A DNA stretch of 64,000 bases from Draconibacterium halophilum (GCF_010448835.1 NZ_CP048409.1:3637501-3701500); one strand, 5' to 3'; positions 22,501 through 31,591 are shown, counted from the first letter of the stretch. Notes: generated by a model not told the origin, from the sequence alone. Program-made: numbers and translations.

Positions 22501-25500
22501 CCAATAATTAATGATTCAACGTTAACATATACTGCTACTTATACTCCATCGAGTGGAGATCCCATCGTTGAAACTTGCAGTTTTAAAGTTACCGTTGAAG
22601 GTATTGATGCATCCTCAAGTTCGACTGATGCAAAATGTGGAGAAGACAATGGAACAATTACAATTAATGCTACTCCTTATTCATCAAGTCCCAATTTAGA
22701 GTATTCATTAAACGGTGGAATCTGGACTTCTTTTTCAGGAACCAATACCACGATTGAAGACTTGGCTCCCGGTAATTATACAATTAACGTTAGGGACATT
22801 TCTACTGCAGGAAATTGCGAACTCCTTTCTCTTTTAAATGAAGAAATTGAGGCTTTACCTCAAACAGATGTAACAATTGGCGAATTTGGACCATATTGTT
22901 CGGATGCTCCAAGTATTACACTAAACGGACAGCCCGCAGGTGGAATTTATAAAGGTGATGGCGTTAACCAAAATGGAGAATTTACTCCTACAAATAGTTT
23001 AGTTGGATTTAATGTTATTTGGTATGTTTATGAAGATAATAATGGTTGTACTGATTCTGCTTCAACCGTTATTCAGGTTGAAAACTGCTGTACTGAAACA
23101 GTTACGGCATTAGTAGATGACAATGAAGTTTGCGAAGGGGAACCATTTACTTTAAGTGCACAACTTACTAATGGTACTTCAGGAACTTATCTGTGGTATG
23201 ACATTAATGAGAATTATTTATTTGCAGGAGATTCAACGATTGCTTCAGCAAATCTTGCTGATGGTAAAGCTTATATTGTAGAGGCTACATATAATTCTTC
23301 TTGTGTGGATAGAGATACTGTGGTGGTTGAAGTTAACGAAACCTATACAGTAAACGAAAATGCAGAAGTTGATACAACAATCTGTGAAGCCGATCTTCCT
23401 TTCAATTATGAAGGAACTGAATTTACTGCTGCCGATTCGAAAGACATTACTTTCCAAACCGTTAATGGTTGCGACAGTATTGTTACGGTGAACTTAACAG
23501 TAAATCCGACTTTCCTGGCCAGCGAAACAACGCCGGTTGATACCACAATCTGTGAAGCCGATCTTCCTTTCAATTATGAAGGAACTGAATTTACTGCTGC
23601 CGATTCGAAAGACATTACTTTCCAAACCGTAAACGGTTGCGACAGTATTGTTACGGTGAACTTAACAGTAAATCCGACTTTCCTGGCCAGCGAAACAACG
23701 CCGGTTGATACCACAATCTGTGAAGCCGATCTTCCTTTCAATTATGAAGGAACTGAATTTACTGCTGCCGATTCGAAAGACATTACTTTCCAAACCGTTA
23801 ATGGTTGCGACAGTATTGTTACGGTGAACTTAACAGTAAATCCGACTTACCTGGCCAGCGAAACAACGCCGGTTGATACCACAATCTGTGAAGCCGATCT
23901 TCCTTTCAATTATGAAGGAACTGAATTTACTGCTGCCGATTCGAAAGACATTACTTTCCAAACCGTAAACGGTTGCGACAGTATTGTTACGGTGAACTTA
24001 ACAGTAAATCCGACTTTCCTGGCCAGCGAAACAACGCCGGTTGATACCACAATCTGTGAAGCCGATCTTCCTTTCAATTATGAAGGAACTGAATTTACTG
24101 CTGCCGATTCGAAAGACATTACTTTCCAAACCGTAAACGGTTGCGACAGTATTGTTACGGTGAACTTAACAGTAAATCCGACTTACCTGGCCAGCGAAAC
24201 AACGCCGGTTGATACCACAATCTGTGAAGCCGATCTTCCTTTCAATTATGAAGGAACTGAATTTACTGCTGCCGATTCGAAAGACATTACTTTCCAAACC
24301 GTTAACGGTTGCGACAGTATTGTTACGGTGAACTTAACAGTTAATCCGACTTTCCTGGCCAGCGAAACAACGCCGGTTGATACCACAATCTGTGAAGCCG
24401 ATCTTCCTTTCAATTATGAAGGAACTGAATTTACTGCTGCCGATTCGAAAGACATTACTTTCCAAACCGTTAATGGTTGCGACAGTATTGTTACGGTGAA
24501 CTTAACAGTAAATCCGACTTACCTGGCCAGCGAAACAACGCCGGTTGATACCACAATCTGTGAAGCCGATCTTCCTTTCAATTATGAAGGAACTGAATTT
24601 ACTGCTGCCGATTCGAAAGACATTACTTTCCAAACCGTAAACGGTTGCGACAGTATTGTTACGGTGAACTTAACAGTAAATCCGACTTACCTGGCCAGCG
24701 AAACAACGCCGGTTGATACCACAATCTGTGAAGCCGATCTTCCTTTCAATTATGAAGGAACTGAATTTACTGCTGCCGATTCGAAAGACATTACTTTCCA
24801 AACCGTAAACGGTTGCGACAGTATTGTTACGGTGAACTTAACAGTAAATCCGACTTACCTGGCCAGCGAAACAACGCCGGTTGATACCACAATCTGTGAA
24901 GCCGATCTTCCTTTCAATTATGAAGGAACTGAATTTACTGCTGCCGATTCGAAAGACATTACTTTCCAAACCGTTAACGGTTGCGACAGTATTGTTACGG
25001 TGAACTTAACAGTAAATCCGACTTACCTGGCCAGCGAAACAACGCCGGTTGATACCACAATCTGTGAAGCCGATCTTCCTTTCAATTATGAAGGAACTGA
25101 ATTTACTGCTGCCGATTCGAAAGACATTACTTTCCAAACCGTTAACGGTTGCGACAGTATTGTTACGGTGAACTTAACAGTGAATCCGACTTTCCTGGCC
25201 AGCGAAACAACGCCGGTTGATACCACAATCTGTGAAGCCGATCTTCCTTTTAATTATGAAGGAACTGAATTTACTGCTGCCGATTCGAAAGACATTACTT
25301 TCCAAACCGTAAACGGTTGCGACAGTATTGTTACGGTGAACTTAACAGTTAATCCGACTTTCCTGGCCAGCGAAACAACGCCGGTTGATACCACAATCTG
25401 TGAAGCCGATCTTCCTTTCAATTATGAAGGAACTGAATTTACTGCTGCCGATTCGAAAGACATTACTTTCCAAACCGTAAACGGTTGCGACAGTATTGTT

Positions 25501-28500
25501 ACGGTGAACTTAACAGTAAATCCGACTTTCCTGGCCAGCGAAACAACGCCGGTTGATACCACAATCTGTGAAGCCGATCTTCCTTTTAATTATGAAGGAA
25601 CTGAATTTACTGCTGCCGATTCGAAAGACATTACTTTCCAAACCGTAAACGGTTGCGACAGTATTGTTACGGTGAACTTAACAGTTAATCCGACTTTCCT
25701 GGCCAGCGAAACAACGCCGGTTGATACCACAATCTGTGAAGCCGATCTTCCTTTCAATTATGAAGGAACTGAATTTACTGCTGCCGATTCGAAAGACATT
25801 ACTTTCCAAACCGTAAACGGTTGCGACAGTATTGTTACGGTGAACTTAACAGTAAATCCGACTTTCCTGGCCAGCGAAACAACGCCGGTTGATACAACAA
25901 TCTGTGAAGCCGATCTTCCTTTCAATTATGAAGGAACCGAATTTACTGCTGCCGATTCGAAAGACATTACTTTCCAAACCGTAAACGGTTGCGACAGTAT
26001 TGTTACGGTGAACTTAACAGTTAATCCGACTTTCCTGGCCAGCGAAACAACGCCGGTTGATACCACAATCTGTGAAGCCGATCTTCCTTTCAATTATGAA
26101 GGAACTGAATTTACTGCTGCCGATTCGAAAGACATTACTTTCCAAACCGTAAACGGTTGCGACAGTATTGTTACGGTGAACTTAACAGTGAATCCGACTT
26201 TCCTGGCCAGCGAAACAACGCCGGTTGATACCACAATCTGTGAAGCCGATCTTCCTTTCAATTATGAAGGAACTGAATTTACTGCTGCCGATTCGAAAGA
26301 CATTACTTTCCAAACCGTTAATGGTTGCGACAGTATTGTTACGGTGAACTTAACAGTAAATCCGACTTACCTGGCCAGCGAAACAACGCCGGTTGATACC
26401 ACAATCTGTGAAGCCGATCTTCCTTTCAATTATGAAGGAACTCAATTTACTGCTGCCGATTCGAAAGACATTACTTTCCAAACCGTAAACGGTTGCGACA
26501 GTATTGTTACGGTGAACTTAACAGTAAATCCGACTTTCCTGGCCAGCGAAACAACGCCGGTTGATACCACAATCTGTGAAGCCGATCTTCCTTTCAATTA
26601 TGAAGGAACTGAATTTACTGCTGCCGATTCGAAAGACATTACTTTCCAAACCGTAAACGGTTGCGACAGTATTGTTACGGTGACACTGACCGTATTGGAA
26701 AGTACTTCCAGCAGAGTTGAAGTTGCCGAATGCGATTCATACACATGGAACGGAACCACTTACAACGAAAGCGGTACTTATACATTCGAAACAACAAATG
26801 CTGCCGGTTGTGATTCTGTTGCAACGCTGGTATTAACCATACTTGAAAGTGGAGAACAAACCATTACAAGAACGGAATGTAACAGTTATACATTTAACGG
26901 AACTACATACAACGAAAGTGGAACATACACCATTATCACTGAAAATAACAATGGATGTACACTTACAACTACATTAAATCTAACAATTCTTGAAACTACT
27001 TACGGTACAGATACACAAACGGTTTGTAACGAGTTCACCTGGATTGACGGTAACACTTATACTGAAAACAACAACACTGCAACTTACACCATAGAAAACG
27101 CTGCAGGTTGTGATTCGATTGTTACATTAGATCTGACAATTCTTGATCCGATTGAGTTAACCAGCGAAGCAAGCGACTTAACAGTTGAATGCGACGGACT
27201 GGGTAATACTGCTGAGTTCGAGAATTGGCTACTTTCAAATGGTGCTACAGGAACTGCCGACGTTGGAGTTGGAGACATCACCTGGAGCAACGATTATGAA
27301 GGTTTAACTTCAGGTTGTGGTAACACAGGCGAAACAACAGTTACATTTACCGCAATGGACGAATGTGGGAACACTGTTTCAACAACAGCTACATTTAGAA
27401 TTGAAGATACTACCGCTCCTGATGTAATCTGTAACGATATAACAGTTCAGTTAGACGCCAACGGCGTGGCATCTATTTCTGTTGACGATATCGACGGTGG
27501 AACAACTGACAACTGCGGTGGTATCGACACCCTGTTTATCAGTCAGGAAAACTTCTACTGTGAAAACCTTGGTGAAAACGTAGTAACATTAACTGCAATT
27601 GACGAGTGTGGAAATGTTTCAACCTGTACAGCTACAGTAACTGTTGAACAAGGAGAATACGATTGTGGTGTTCAACCATTCAACGCAAATGATGATATTC
27701 TCACCTTGATTTACTGCCCGGGCGGTACAGTTTCAGGTAGCATTGACTTATTTGCCAACGATGAAGGGTTTACCCGCGAAAATGTAAGTTTCAACATACT
27801 TACTGACCTGCCGGATGGCGTAAGTGTTACCGATGGCGAATTACTTTACGTGAACGAAGCAGCAAATGAAGCTGTTCTTACCTTCACTTATTCAGTTTGC
27901 CATACCGTTAATACTGAAAACTGCGACACGGCAGAGGTAACAATCCACGTTCTTTTAGATACAGACTGCGACGGTATTCCTAATAGGGATGATATTGATG
28001 ATGATGATGATGGTATTTTAGATATTATCGAAGAGGAAAATGCATTAAATCAAACAACTCTGGATTCTGATGGCGACGGTATTGTTGACCGTTTGGATAT
28101 AGATTCTGATAATGACGGAATTCCTGATAATATCGAGTGGCAACAGAACATCGAAGAAGGTATTCTATACGGTTCTTACTCTTATGGTACTGATATGGGA
28201 TACGATTATTACCCGCCACTGGGTACCGATGAAAACAGCGATGGTTGGGACGACCGATACGATAGAGATGGTTTCACTTACGAACCTGTCGATATGGATG
28301 GCGACGGAACACCAGACTACCTTGATATAGACTCGGATGGCGATGGACTTGAAGACTGGATAGAAGGTTGGGATGCTGCTCCGCACGATACAATTGCCGA
28401 TACAGATATTGGCGCTACTGATTCTGACGGTGATGGTTTATTCGACAATTACGACTCGTACGACACCAGCGAAGAATGGTTGCACGGATTAAATGCAATT

Positions 28501-28950
28501 GGTTCGTTTGCTCCGCTACAGGATATGGCCGCTGATACTGCCAATAACATCCGCGACTGGAGAGATGTTATCGAACCTTCTGAGCAAACTCCGGAACCAT
28601 TGGCTAGTTCCCCATATATACCCGACGGATTCTCACCAAATCAGGATAGTTATAATGATTACTTCCAAATTGTAATGCGAGATGAAGCCGGAACGACTTT
28701 CGATAATTTTGGTGAAGCATTCCCTGATGCAAAAATAGAGATCTATAACCGCTGGGGGAACCGAATATATCAAAAGGCTAATTATGGAAACTATAATGAA
28801 TGGGGAACCACAGAAGCCTGGTGGGACGGAACATCGATGCACGATATGCAGATTGGTAACGACAAACTGCCAACAGCTACTTACTTCTACATTCTCTATC
28901 TGAATAATGGAAGTGAACCAATTACAGGATCAATATTCCTAAATAATTAA
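19519..28950 (+). CDS. Giant T9SS cell-surface adhesin 2 with vWA domain and 20 x 56-aa repeats
   Basis: A 3143-aa exported protein. The better start is probably Met7 (19537), which opens a typical signal peptide. A von Willebrand A domain (about 132-390) has a complete MIDAS: Asp140, Ser142 and Ser144 in DDSGSMG, then DGGTN and LLSDGVP. Ig/PKD-like domains, a HYR-like region with an inserted beta-sandwich, and 20 copies of a 56-residue repeat (about 1285-2390, each with Cys in TICEAD and NGCDS) follow. The last 754 residues match adhesin 1: Cys-containing repeats, HYR-like domains, thrombospondin type-3-like sites and the type-B T9SS domain. The vWA domain suggests metal-dependent ligand binding at the exposed tip. 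The large repeat array would act as a stalk. Confidence 0.9.
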   Translation: MLNTYNMKTFLPKLKISQTLLLVIGFVLFIPTVNYAQVDTTTQIVDQFFDYDQLGGPVYIGEVEPFTLPADNTLMKSAMIKTSPILLKSTVHTELEWPDPGSVHIEKYATPTGTEGRWKITVKVEGKNIPTTTDVVLVIDDSGSMGTTKMNAAKNAASDFVDELLTGTTGIRIAVVTINGGSAGSGTPEVDQGFTSNIGYLQGAIDDIDSDGGTNLQGGFYAAKQLVASSTADKQVVILLSDGVPTYSYQSNVTSSVTPVLTQCWPPEWDYTPDEIEDNYLFVNSSNYNNVVGSGGDFDFTLFSVQEQCYNGGWRTRTFSAGNHGIPTKYEAALVMANADVYTIGFDVPSNGDAEDVLMGSQNKGYFPANSGNISNIYSEIRSNISFAASNSILTDPMSTYIVLEAGGAPTYTQLPTTTGDVVVTKGSVTATQNGYVLNDPDNPASGNSSIIKWQLAWNIGTVSEQGDSMYYYVNMAPNTDPTILYPANDKTYLDYTDVNEDPNAHQETEGDFSVPWVSGGKGSIEIHYYLVNSSGQPISSNGTVVTDPKFAYQIPQSGSSSSLFNDGSGTALDVNQSYSVAPQTPLNSSNGTTYVVHSNYNTSQNITLTSSEPNKDAWFGYTIGCIGTVNATYTSTCVGSPLQLTATTTNITDGTYSWTGPDGFTSDQQNPIVPAGVAGTYSVGIEYNNGNCTISDDVVVTLEEGPAVSIEGDVHVCAGSDINLYEVGGEATSWSWTGPNGYTSTDSTPTFATTTSDNFSGFFVVTASNGTCTTKDSIQVIVTNSVISKTGCPTDIVECADEIVDNNLVKYIEWQTPNFGLNCLGGESGNYSFVMEFGLPEVKWACWEFNSVQRVGNNSGVVNLWQSNGTGDPYILSPTVYLEPGLDVFMDIYAPTGENFDWTLILVDETNQEHVVNSTPITGDNTTKNYSISIPNTFVDGAYKLKFKFSENGSGEPKKSVVDNIYFDAIILDNAGCEGGIEFIVEGPRPGYFPIINDSTLTYTATYTPSSGDPIVETCSFKVTVEGIDASSSSTDAKCGEDNGTITINATPYSSSPNLEYSLNGGIWTSFSGTNTTIEDLAPGNYTINVRDISTAGNCELLSLLNEEIEALPQTDVTIGEFGPYCSDAPSITLNGQPAGGIYKGDGVNQNGEFTPTNSLVGFNVIWYVYEDNNGCTDSASTVIQVENCCTETVTALVDDNEVCEGEPFTLSAQLTNGTSGTYLWYDINENYLFAGDSTIASANLADGKAYIVEATYNSSCVDRDTVVVEVNETYTVNENAEVDTTICEADLPFNYEGTEFTAADSKDITFQTVNGCDSIVTVNLTVNPTFLASETTPVDTTICEADLPFNYEGTEFTAADSKDITFQTVNGCDSIVTVNLTVNPTFLASETTPVDTTICEADLPFNYEGTEFTAADSKDITFQTVNGCDSIVTVNLTVNPTYLASETTPVDTTICEADLPFNYEGTEFTAADSKDITFQTVNGCDSIVTVNLTVNPTFLASETTPVDTTICEADLPFNYEGTEFTAADSKDITFQTVNGCDSIVTVNLTVNPTYLASETTPVDTTICEADLPFNYEGTEFTAADSKDITFQTVNGCDSIVTVNLTVNPTFLASETTPVDTTICEADLPFNYEGTEFTAADSKDITFQTVNGCDSIVTVNLTVNPTYLASETTPVDTTICEADLPFNYEGTEFTAADSKDITFQTVNGCDSIVTVNLTVNPTYLASETTPVDTTICEADLPFNYEGTEFTAADSKDITFQTVNGCDSIVTVNLTVNPTYLASETTPVDTTICEADLPFNYEGTEFTAADSKDITFQTVNGCDSIVTVNLTVNPTYLASETTPVDTTICEADLPFNYEGTEFTAADSKDITFQTVNGCDSIVTVNLTVNPTFLASETTPVDTTICEADLPFNYEGTEFTAADSKDITFQTVNGCDSIVTVNLTVNPTFLASETTPVDTTICEADLPFNYEGTEFTAADSKDITFQTVNGCDSIVTVNLTVNPTFLASETTPVDTTICEADLPFNYEGTEFTAADSKDITFQTVNGCDSIVTVNLTVNPTFLASETTPVDTTICEADLPFNYEGTEFTAADSKDITFQTVNGCDSIVTVNLTVNPTFLASETTPVDTTICEADLPFNYEGTEFTAADSKDITFQTVNGCDSIVTVNLTVNPTFLASETTPVDTTICEADLPFNYEGTEFTAADSKDITFQTVNGCDSIVTVNLTVNPTFLASETTPVDTTICEADLPFNYEGTEFTAADSKDITFQTVNGCDSIVTVNLTVNPTYLASETTPVDTTICEADLPFNYEGTQFTAADSKDITFQTVNGCDSIVTVNLTVNPTFLASETTPVDTTICEADLPFNYEGTEFTAADSKDITFQTVNGCDSIVTVTLTVLESTSSRVEVAECDSYTWNGTTYNESGTYTFETTNAAGCDSVATLVLTILESGEQTITRTECNSYTFNGTTYNESGTYTIITENNNGCTLTTTLNLTILETTYGTDTQTVCNEFTWIDGNTYTENNNTATYTIENAAGCDSIVTLDLTILDPIELTSEASDLTVECDGLGNTAEFENWLLSNGATGTADVGVGDITWSNDYEGLTSGCGNTGETTVTFTAMDECGNTVSTTATFRIEDTTAPDVICNDITVQLDANGVASISVDDIDGGTTDNCGGIDTLFISQENFYCENLGENVVTLTAIDECGNVSTCTATVTVEQGEYDCGVQPFNANDDILTLIYCPGGTVSGSIDLFANDEGFTRENVSFNILTDLPDGVSVTDGELLYVNEAANEAVLTFTYSVCHTVNTENCDTAEVTIHVLLDTDCDGIPNRDDIDDDDDGILDIIEEENALNQTTLDSDGDGIVDRLDIDSDNDGIPDNIEWQQNIEEGILYGSYSYGTDMGYDYYPPLGTDENSDGWDDRYDRDGFTYEPVDMDGDGTPDYLDIDSDGDGLEDWIEGWDAAPHDTIADTDIGATDSDGDGLFDNYDSYDTSEEWLHGLNAIGSFAPLQDMAADTANNIRDWRDVIEPSEQTPEPLASSPYIPDGFSPNQDSYNDYFQIVMRDEAGTTFDNFGEAFPDAKIEIYNRWGNRIYQKANYGNYNEWGTTEAWWDGTSMHDMQIGNDKLPTATYFYILYLNNGSEPITGSIFLNN
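23371..26685 (+). repeat. 20 tandem copies of a 168-bp coding repeat
   Basis: The unit is exactly 168 bp (56 codons). The start GTTGATAC...ATCTGTGAA recurs from 23371 to 26563, giving 20 units, the last running into the C-terminal module. Copies are almost identical. Differences include TFLAS or TYLAS, one GTQF instead of GTEF, and silent changes (GTTAATGGT, GTAAACGGT or GTTAACGGT). The pattern indicates recent homogenisation. Confidence 0.97.
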
Positions 28951-28964
28951 TTGATTGATAATTA

Positions 28965-29942
28965 ATGAATGTTAAATCTGAAAAAATTAAAATGATGAAA
29001 GCAAAATTAAATATAATCAAAGGTTTAGGGATTCTGGCAATAGTAGTAGCTGCATTTACCTCAAATGCCCAGCAAGACCCAATGTATACACAATACATGT
29101 TCAATACTCAAACCATTAATCCGGCTTATGCCGGTACATGGGAATCGGTAGGATTTATGGCGCTTGGCCGCCACCAGTGGACCGGATGGGACGGTGCTCC
29201 CGAAACATATACATTTACATTTCAGGCACCACTAAAGAATGAGCGTGTTGCTCTGGGGCTTGACCTGATCAGCGATAAAGTGGGATTGGAAAAACGATTC
29301 TATATGTTTGCCGACTATTCCTACCTGGTGCCGATTAGTGAGAAAACGAATCTGCGATTGGGGCTAAAAGGTGGGTTTACCAATTATTCAAATAATTTAA
29401 ATGAATATGGTACTGTTGATCCGGGTGATCCTAACTTTGTTGGAGAAATAAAAAATGCCTTCAAACCTAATTTCGGAGTTGGTGCTTTCTTATACAGTAA
29501 AAGAGCTTTTGTTGGATTTTCGATTCCAAAACTGGTAAGTACCAAATTCGAAAACGACATGGAAACGTTTTCGGTAGAAGGCGAATTGAGACATTACTTC
29601 CTGATTGCAGGAGCGGTATTCGACCTTGGTGAGAACTTAAAGTTTAAACCTACTGCTTTTACAAAAGCCTCGTTTACTTCTGAAACCGGAACTCCTGTTC
29701 AGTTCGACCTAACAGGAAACTTCCTGATTAAAGAAAGACTGTGGTTAGGAGCCATGTGGCGATCGGGCGATTCTTACGGATTTATTGCGCAGTTCCTTTT
29801 TGCCGATAAACTTCGATTGGGATATGCCATTGATTTTTCAACATCAAACCTGAAAAATTACAACAATGGGACTCACGAAGTAATGATCTCTTACGAGTTA
29901 AGATTTAAGAAAGAAAAAGTTGTATCGCCTAGATACTTCTAG
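28965..29942 (+). CDS. PorP/SprF family type IX secretion-associated membrane protein, copy 2
   Basis: 325 aa, identical in protein to the copy at 17737-18714 and in the same position, 14 bases after its adhesin. It has a signal peptide, the QQDPMYTQYMFN family start and a beta-barrel body ending in an aromatic Phe. It presumably serves as outer-membrane partner for adhesin 2. Met10 (28992) is the likelier start. Confidence 0.93.
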   Translation: MNVKSEKIKMMKAKLNIIKGLGILAIVVAAFTSNAQQDPMYTQYMFNTQTINPAYAGTWESVGFMALGRHQWTGWDGAPETYTFTFQAPLKNERVALGLDLISDKVGLEKRFYMFADYSYLVPISEKTNLRLGLKGGFTNYSNNLNEYGTVDPGDPNFVGEIKNAFKPNFGVGAFLYSKRAFVGFSIPKLVSTKFENDMETFSVEGELRHYFLIAGAVFDLGENLKFKPTAFTKASFTSETGTPVQFDLTGNFLIKERLWLGAMWRSGDSYGFIAQFLFADKLRLGYAIDFSTSNLKNYNNGTHEVMISYELRFKKEKVVSPRYF

Positions 29943-29963
29943 AAAAATATTTTGATGTTGTGT

Positions 29964-30179
29964 TTAAAACCCGAGTCGCAACTTTCTTTGTTGTGGCTTG
30001 GGTTTTGTTTTTTTATGATCTTCAACCAAATCATCAATAACTGGTAAACAACGTCCACACGAAGTTCCGGCACGCGTTAACGACTGAATTTGGGAAGTAG
30101 AATCAGCTCCTTTTTCAAGCAGCTTTTTAATCTCTGCTTCATCAACAAGATTACACATACATACCAACCTGTTTGCCAT
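29964..30179 (-). CDS. Bfd-like [2Fe-2S]-binding protein
   Basis: A 71-aa protein with the BFD-type cysteine pattern: Cys8 and Cys10 (CMC) and Cys41 and Cys44 (SCGRC), which would bind one [2Fe-2S] cluster. Such proteins act as small electron carriers or as domains of larger redox enzymes. It is last in a three-gene operon; its ATG overlaps the stop of the YjbQ gene (TAATG), indicating translational coupling. The basic C-terminal tail (KPKPQQRKLRLGF) is encoded by the same bases that form the PorP terminator on the other strand. The substrate partner is unknown. Confidence 0.82.
   Translation of the reverse strand: MANRLVCMCNLVDEAEIKKLLEKGADSTSQIQSLTRAGTSCGRCLPVIDDLVEDHKKTKPKPQQRKLRLGF
29966..30015 (+). 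terminator. Terminator after PorP copy 2, inside the convergent Bfd-like gene
   Basis: The same hairpin and GTTTTTTT tail as at 18738-18787. Here it overlaps the last 17 codons of the convergent Bfd-like gene, so these bases serve as coding sequence on one strand and terminator on the other. Confidence 0.85.
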
Positions 30180-30589
30180 TATTTCTCAGAATCAATTAGG
30201 GTTATTACAATATTTCGAGAACTTCTTGGTCCGTCGAATTCGCATAAAAAAATATTTTGCCAGGTAGACAAGCCCATTTTTCCATTCACAATCGGGATTG
30301 TTTCACTGGGACCTACCAAACCTGCTTTTAGGTGCGAGTCGCCGTTATTATCCTGCGCATCATGTTCCCAAATACCGGCAGGGATTAATTTCGTCATCAG
30401 GCTAACCACATCGTTCTGCACCGAATCGTCCCAGTTTTCCTGAATCATAATTCCTGCTGTTGCGCCTTGCACGTACACATTAACCAAACCACTGGTAACT
30501 CCAGCATTTTTCACGATACTCTCCACTTTAGAAGTAATGTCAACCAGAATATTATGTTGTGGTGTTGATACCGATATAATTTTTTGCAT
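30179..30589 (-). CDS. YjbQ/UPF0047 family protein
   Basis: A 136-aa YjbQ-type protein, with conserved VQGATAGIMIQEN and a C-terminal IFLCEFDGPRSSRNI block. The length is typical. Some members have secondary thiamine-phosphate synthase activity, but the physiological role is unsettled. Its ATG overlaps the upstream stop (TGATG) and its stop overlaps the downstream ATG (TAATG), so all three genes of the operon are coupled. Confidence 0.88.
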   Translation of the reverse strand: MQKIISVSTPQHNILVDITSKVESIVKNAGVTSGLVNVYVQGATAGIMIQENWDDSVQNDVVSLMTKLIPAGIWEHDAQDNNGDSHLKAGLVGPSETIPIVNGKMGLSTWQNIFLCEFDGPRSSRNIVITLIDSEK

Positions 30590-31377
30590 CAGGCAATAAG
30601 CTTATTTTCAACAAATACTTTTACTTTCCGGTATATTTCAATAACCGTATCGTTTTTGGGCATCGAATTATAGATCTTTTCCAAGTAACGCTTTTCCATC
30701 ATTAATTCAAACGAAGGTCTGTAGTTTAAATCGTATACCCACGAGAGTTGCATGACCTTAATATCTAGTTCGTTGGTTATGCTTTCTTTTGCCACCAACG
30801 CTCCTTTCAAAATTTGTTTTGAAACGTCTTTTGATACCGTCCCCCCTTTTGGCATTTCCCAGGTTAATGTATGATTTGGTGTTGTCTTCGGATTGGTGTA
30901 ATAATCAGTAATTACGCGCAGTATATCAAGTTTATCAGCATCTCGGATAAGTTTAGCAAAAAGCCTTTCCTTATCGGTCATTTTTTTTGTCAATCCCAAT
31001 TTATTGTGCTGTCTGATCGCTAATAAAATTAATTCCACCTGCCCTTCATCCAGATTTTCGAAGAAATCACTTTCCTTTAAAATTTCTACTGCCAATTCTG
31101 CATGATCCACAGATTTGGAGTCATTAAAGGTGTTGTATTCTTTTAATTGTTTGAACCTTCCAATATCGTGATACAATCCGATTAAATAAGCAAGATGAGC
31201 CTCCGTTTCGTTTAGCTCCATATTTTTTGCCAACACTAAAGCAAGATCAGCAACACGATAGGAATGATTTTTCTTTATCTCAAAATTCTGAAGCTGATCT
31301 TCACTAAGTCCCGTAAAAGAATCAACATAATCGTTAAACTTCCGTATTGCCAGTTCTGTTCTCTCCTCCATATTCAT
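30589..31377 (-). CDS. HD-domain phosphohydrolase
   Basis: A 262-aa cytosolic protein with an HD metal-binding fold: His38 (KKNHSYRV), the His70-Asp71 pair in GLYHDIGRF, and the RDADKLD block that supplies the distal Asp. HD proteins hydrolyse phosphate esters such as nucleotides; the substrate cannot be read here. It is first in the operon with YjbQ and the Bfd-like protein and shares a TGATG overlap with the next gene. MEERTELA (Met3) could be an alternative start. Confidence 0.85.
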   Translation of the reverse strand: MNMEERTELAIRKFNDYVDSFTGLSEDQLQNFEIKKNHSYRVADLALVLAKNMELNETEAHLAYLIGLYHDIGRFKQLKEYNTFNDSKSVDHAELAVEILKESDFFENLDEGQVELILLAIRQHNKLGLTKKMTDKERLFAKLIRDADKLDILRVITDYYTNPKTTPNHTLTWEMPKGGTVSKDVSKQILKGALVAKESITNELDIKVMQLSWVYDLNYRPSFELMMEKRYLEKIYNSMPKNDTVIEIYRKVKVFVENKLIA

Positions 31378-31497
31378 AGCTTTATGCCAGCAAATGTAGC
31401 GATATAAAAAAATGTGCGATATGTGAAAGACACCATTTTATCAACATTTATTGGTAAGCTAACTTGAAAAAGACCTGCTGACATTCGGGAATTTTGT

Positions 31498-31505
31498 TAC
31501 TTTTG
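31498..31505 (+). promoter_or_regulatory. -7 element of the tRNA-Arg promoter
   Basis: TACTTTTG, matching TAnnTTTG, ends 11 bases before the mature tRNA. No good -33 TTTG is seen at the right distance. Confidence 0.5.
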
Positions 31506-31516
31506 CAGCCAATACC

Positions 31517-31591
31517 GGCCCTATAGTTCAATGGATAGAATGTAAGATTCCGGTTCTTATGATCTGGGTTCGAATCCCGGTAGGGTCACCA
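31517..31591 (+). tRNA. tRNA-Arg (CCG)
   Basis: Acceptor GGCCCTA/TAGGGTC (one G-U pair), anticodon stem TAAGA/TCTTA, loop TTCCGGT giving anticodon CCG, T loop TTCGAAT, discriminator A. Unlike the two rrn tRNAs, CCA is encoded (31589-31591). Confidence 0.95.

Larger units (their letters stand above)
26686..30040 (+). repeat. 3355-bp segmental duplication, copy 2 (likely donor)
   Basis: Partner of 15458-18812. It includes the adhesin C-terminal 754 codons, PorP, the terminator and the 3' end of the intact Bfd-like gene. Coding differences seen are few, for example TVCK/TVCN, TLNLT/TLDLT, DTIF/DTLF and ASFPY/ASSPY. The PorP proteins are identical. Confidence 0.95.

Noticed and set aside
10661..26685. 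CRISPR array
   Set aside because: The tandem units are 222 and 168 bp, contiguous, in frame within long genes, and have no spacers or cas genes.
31581..31590. TAGGGTCACC as a fifth GTAGGGTG site
   Set aside because: It is the tRNA-Arg acceptor end, on the plus strand, lacks the last bases of the box and has no CGTC partner.
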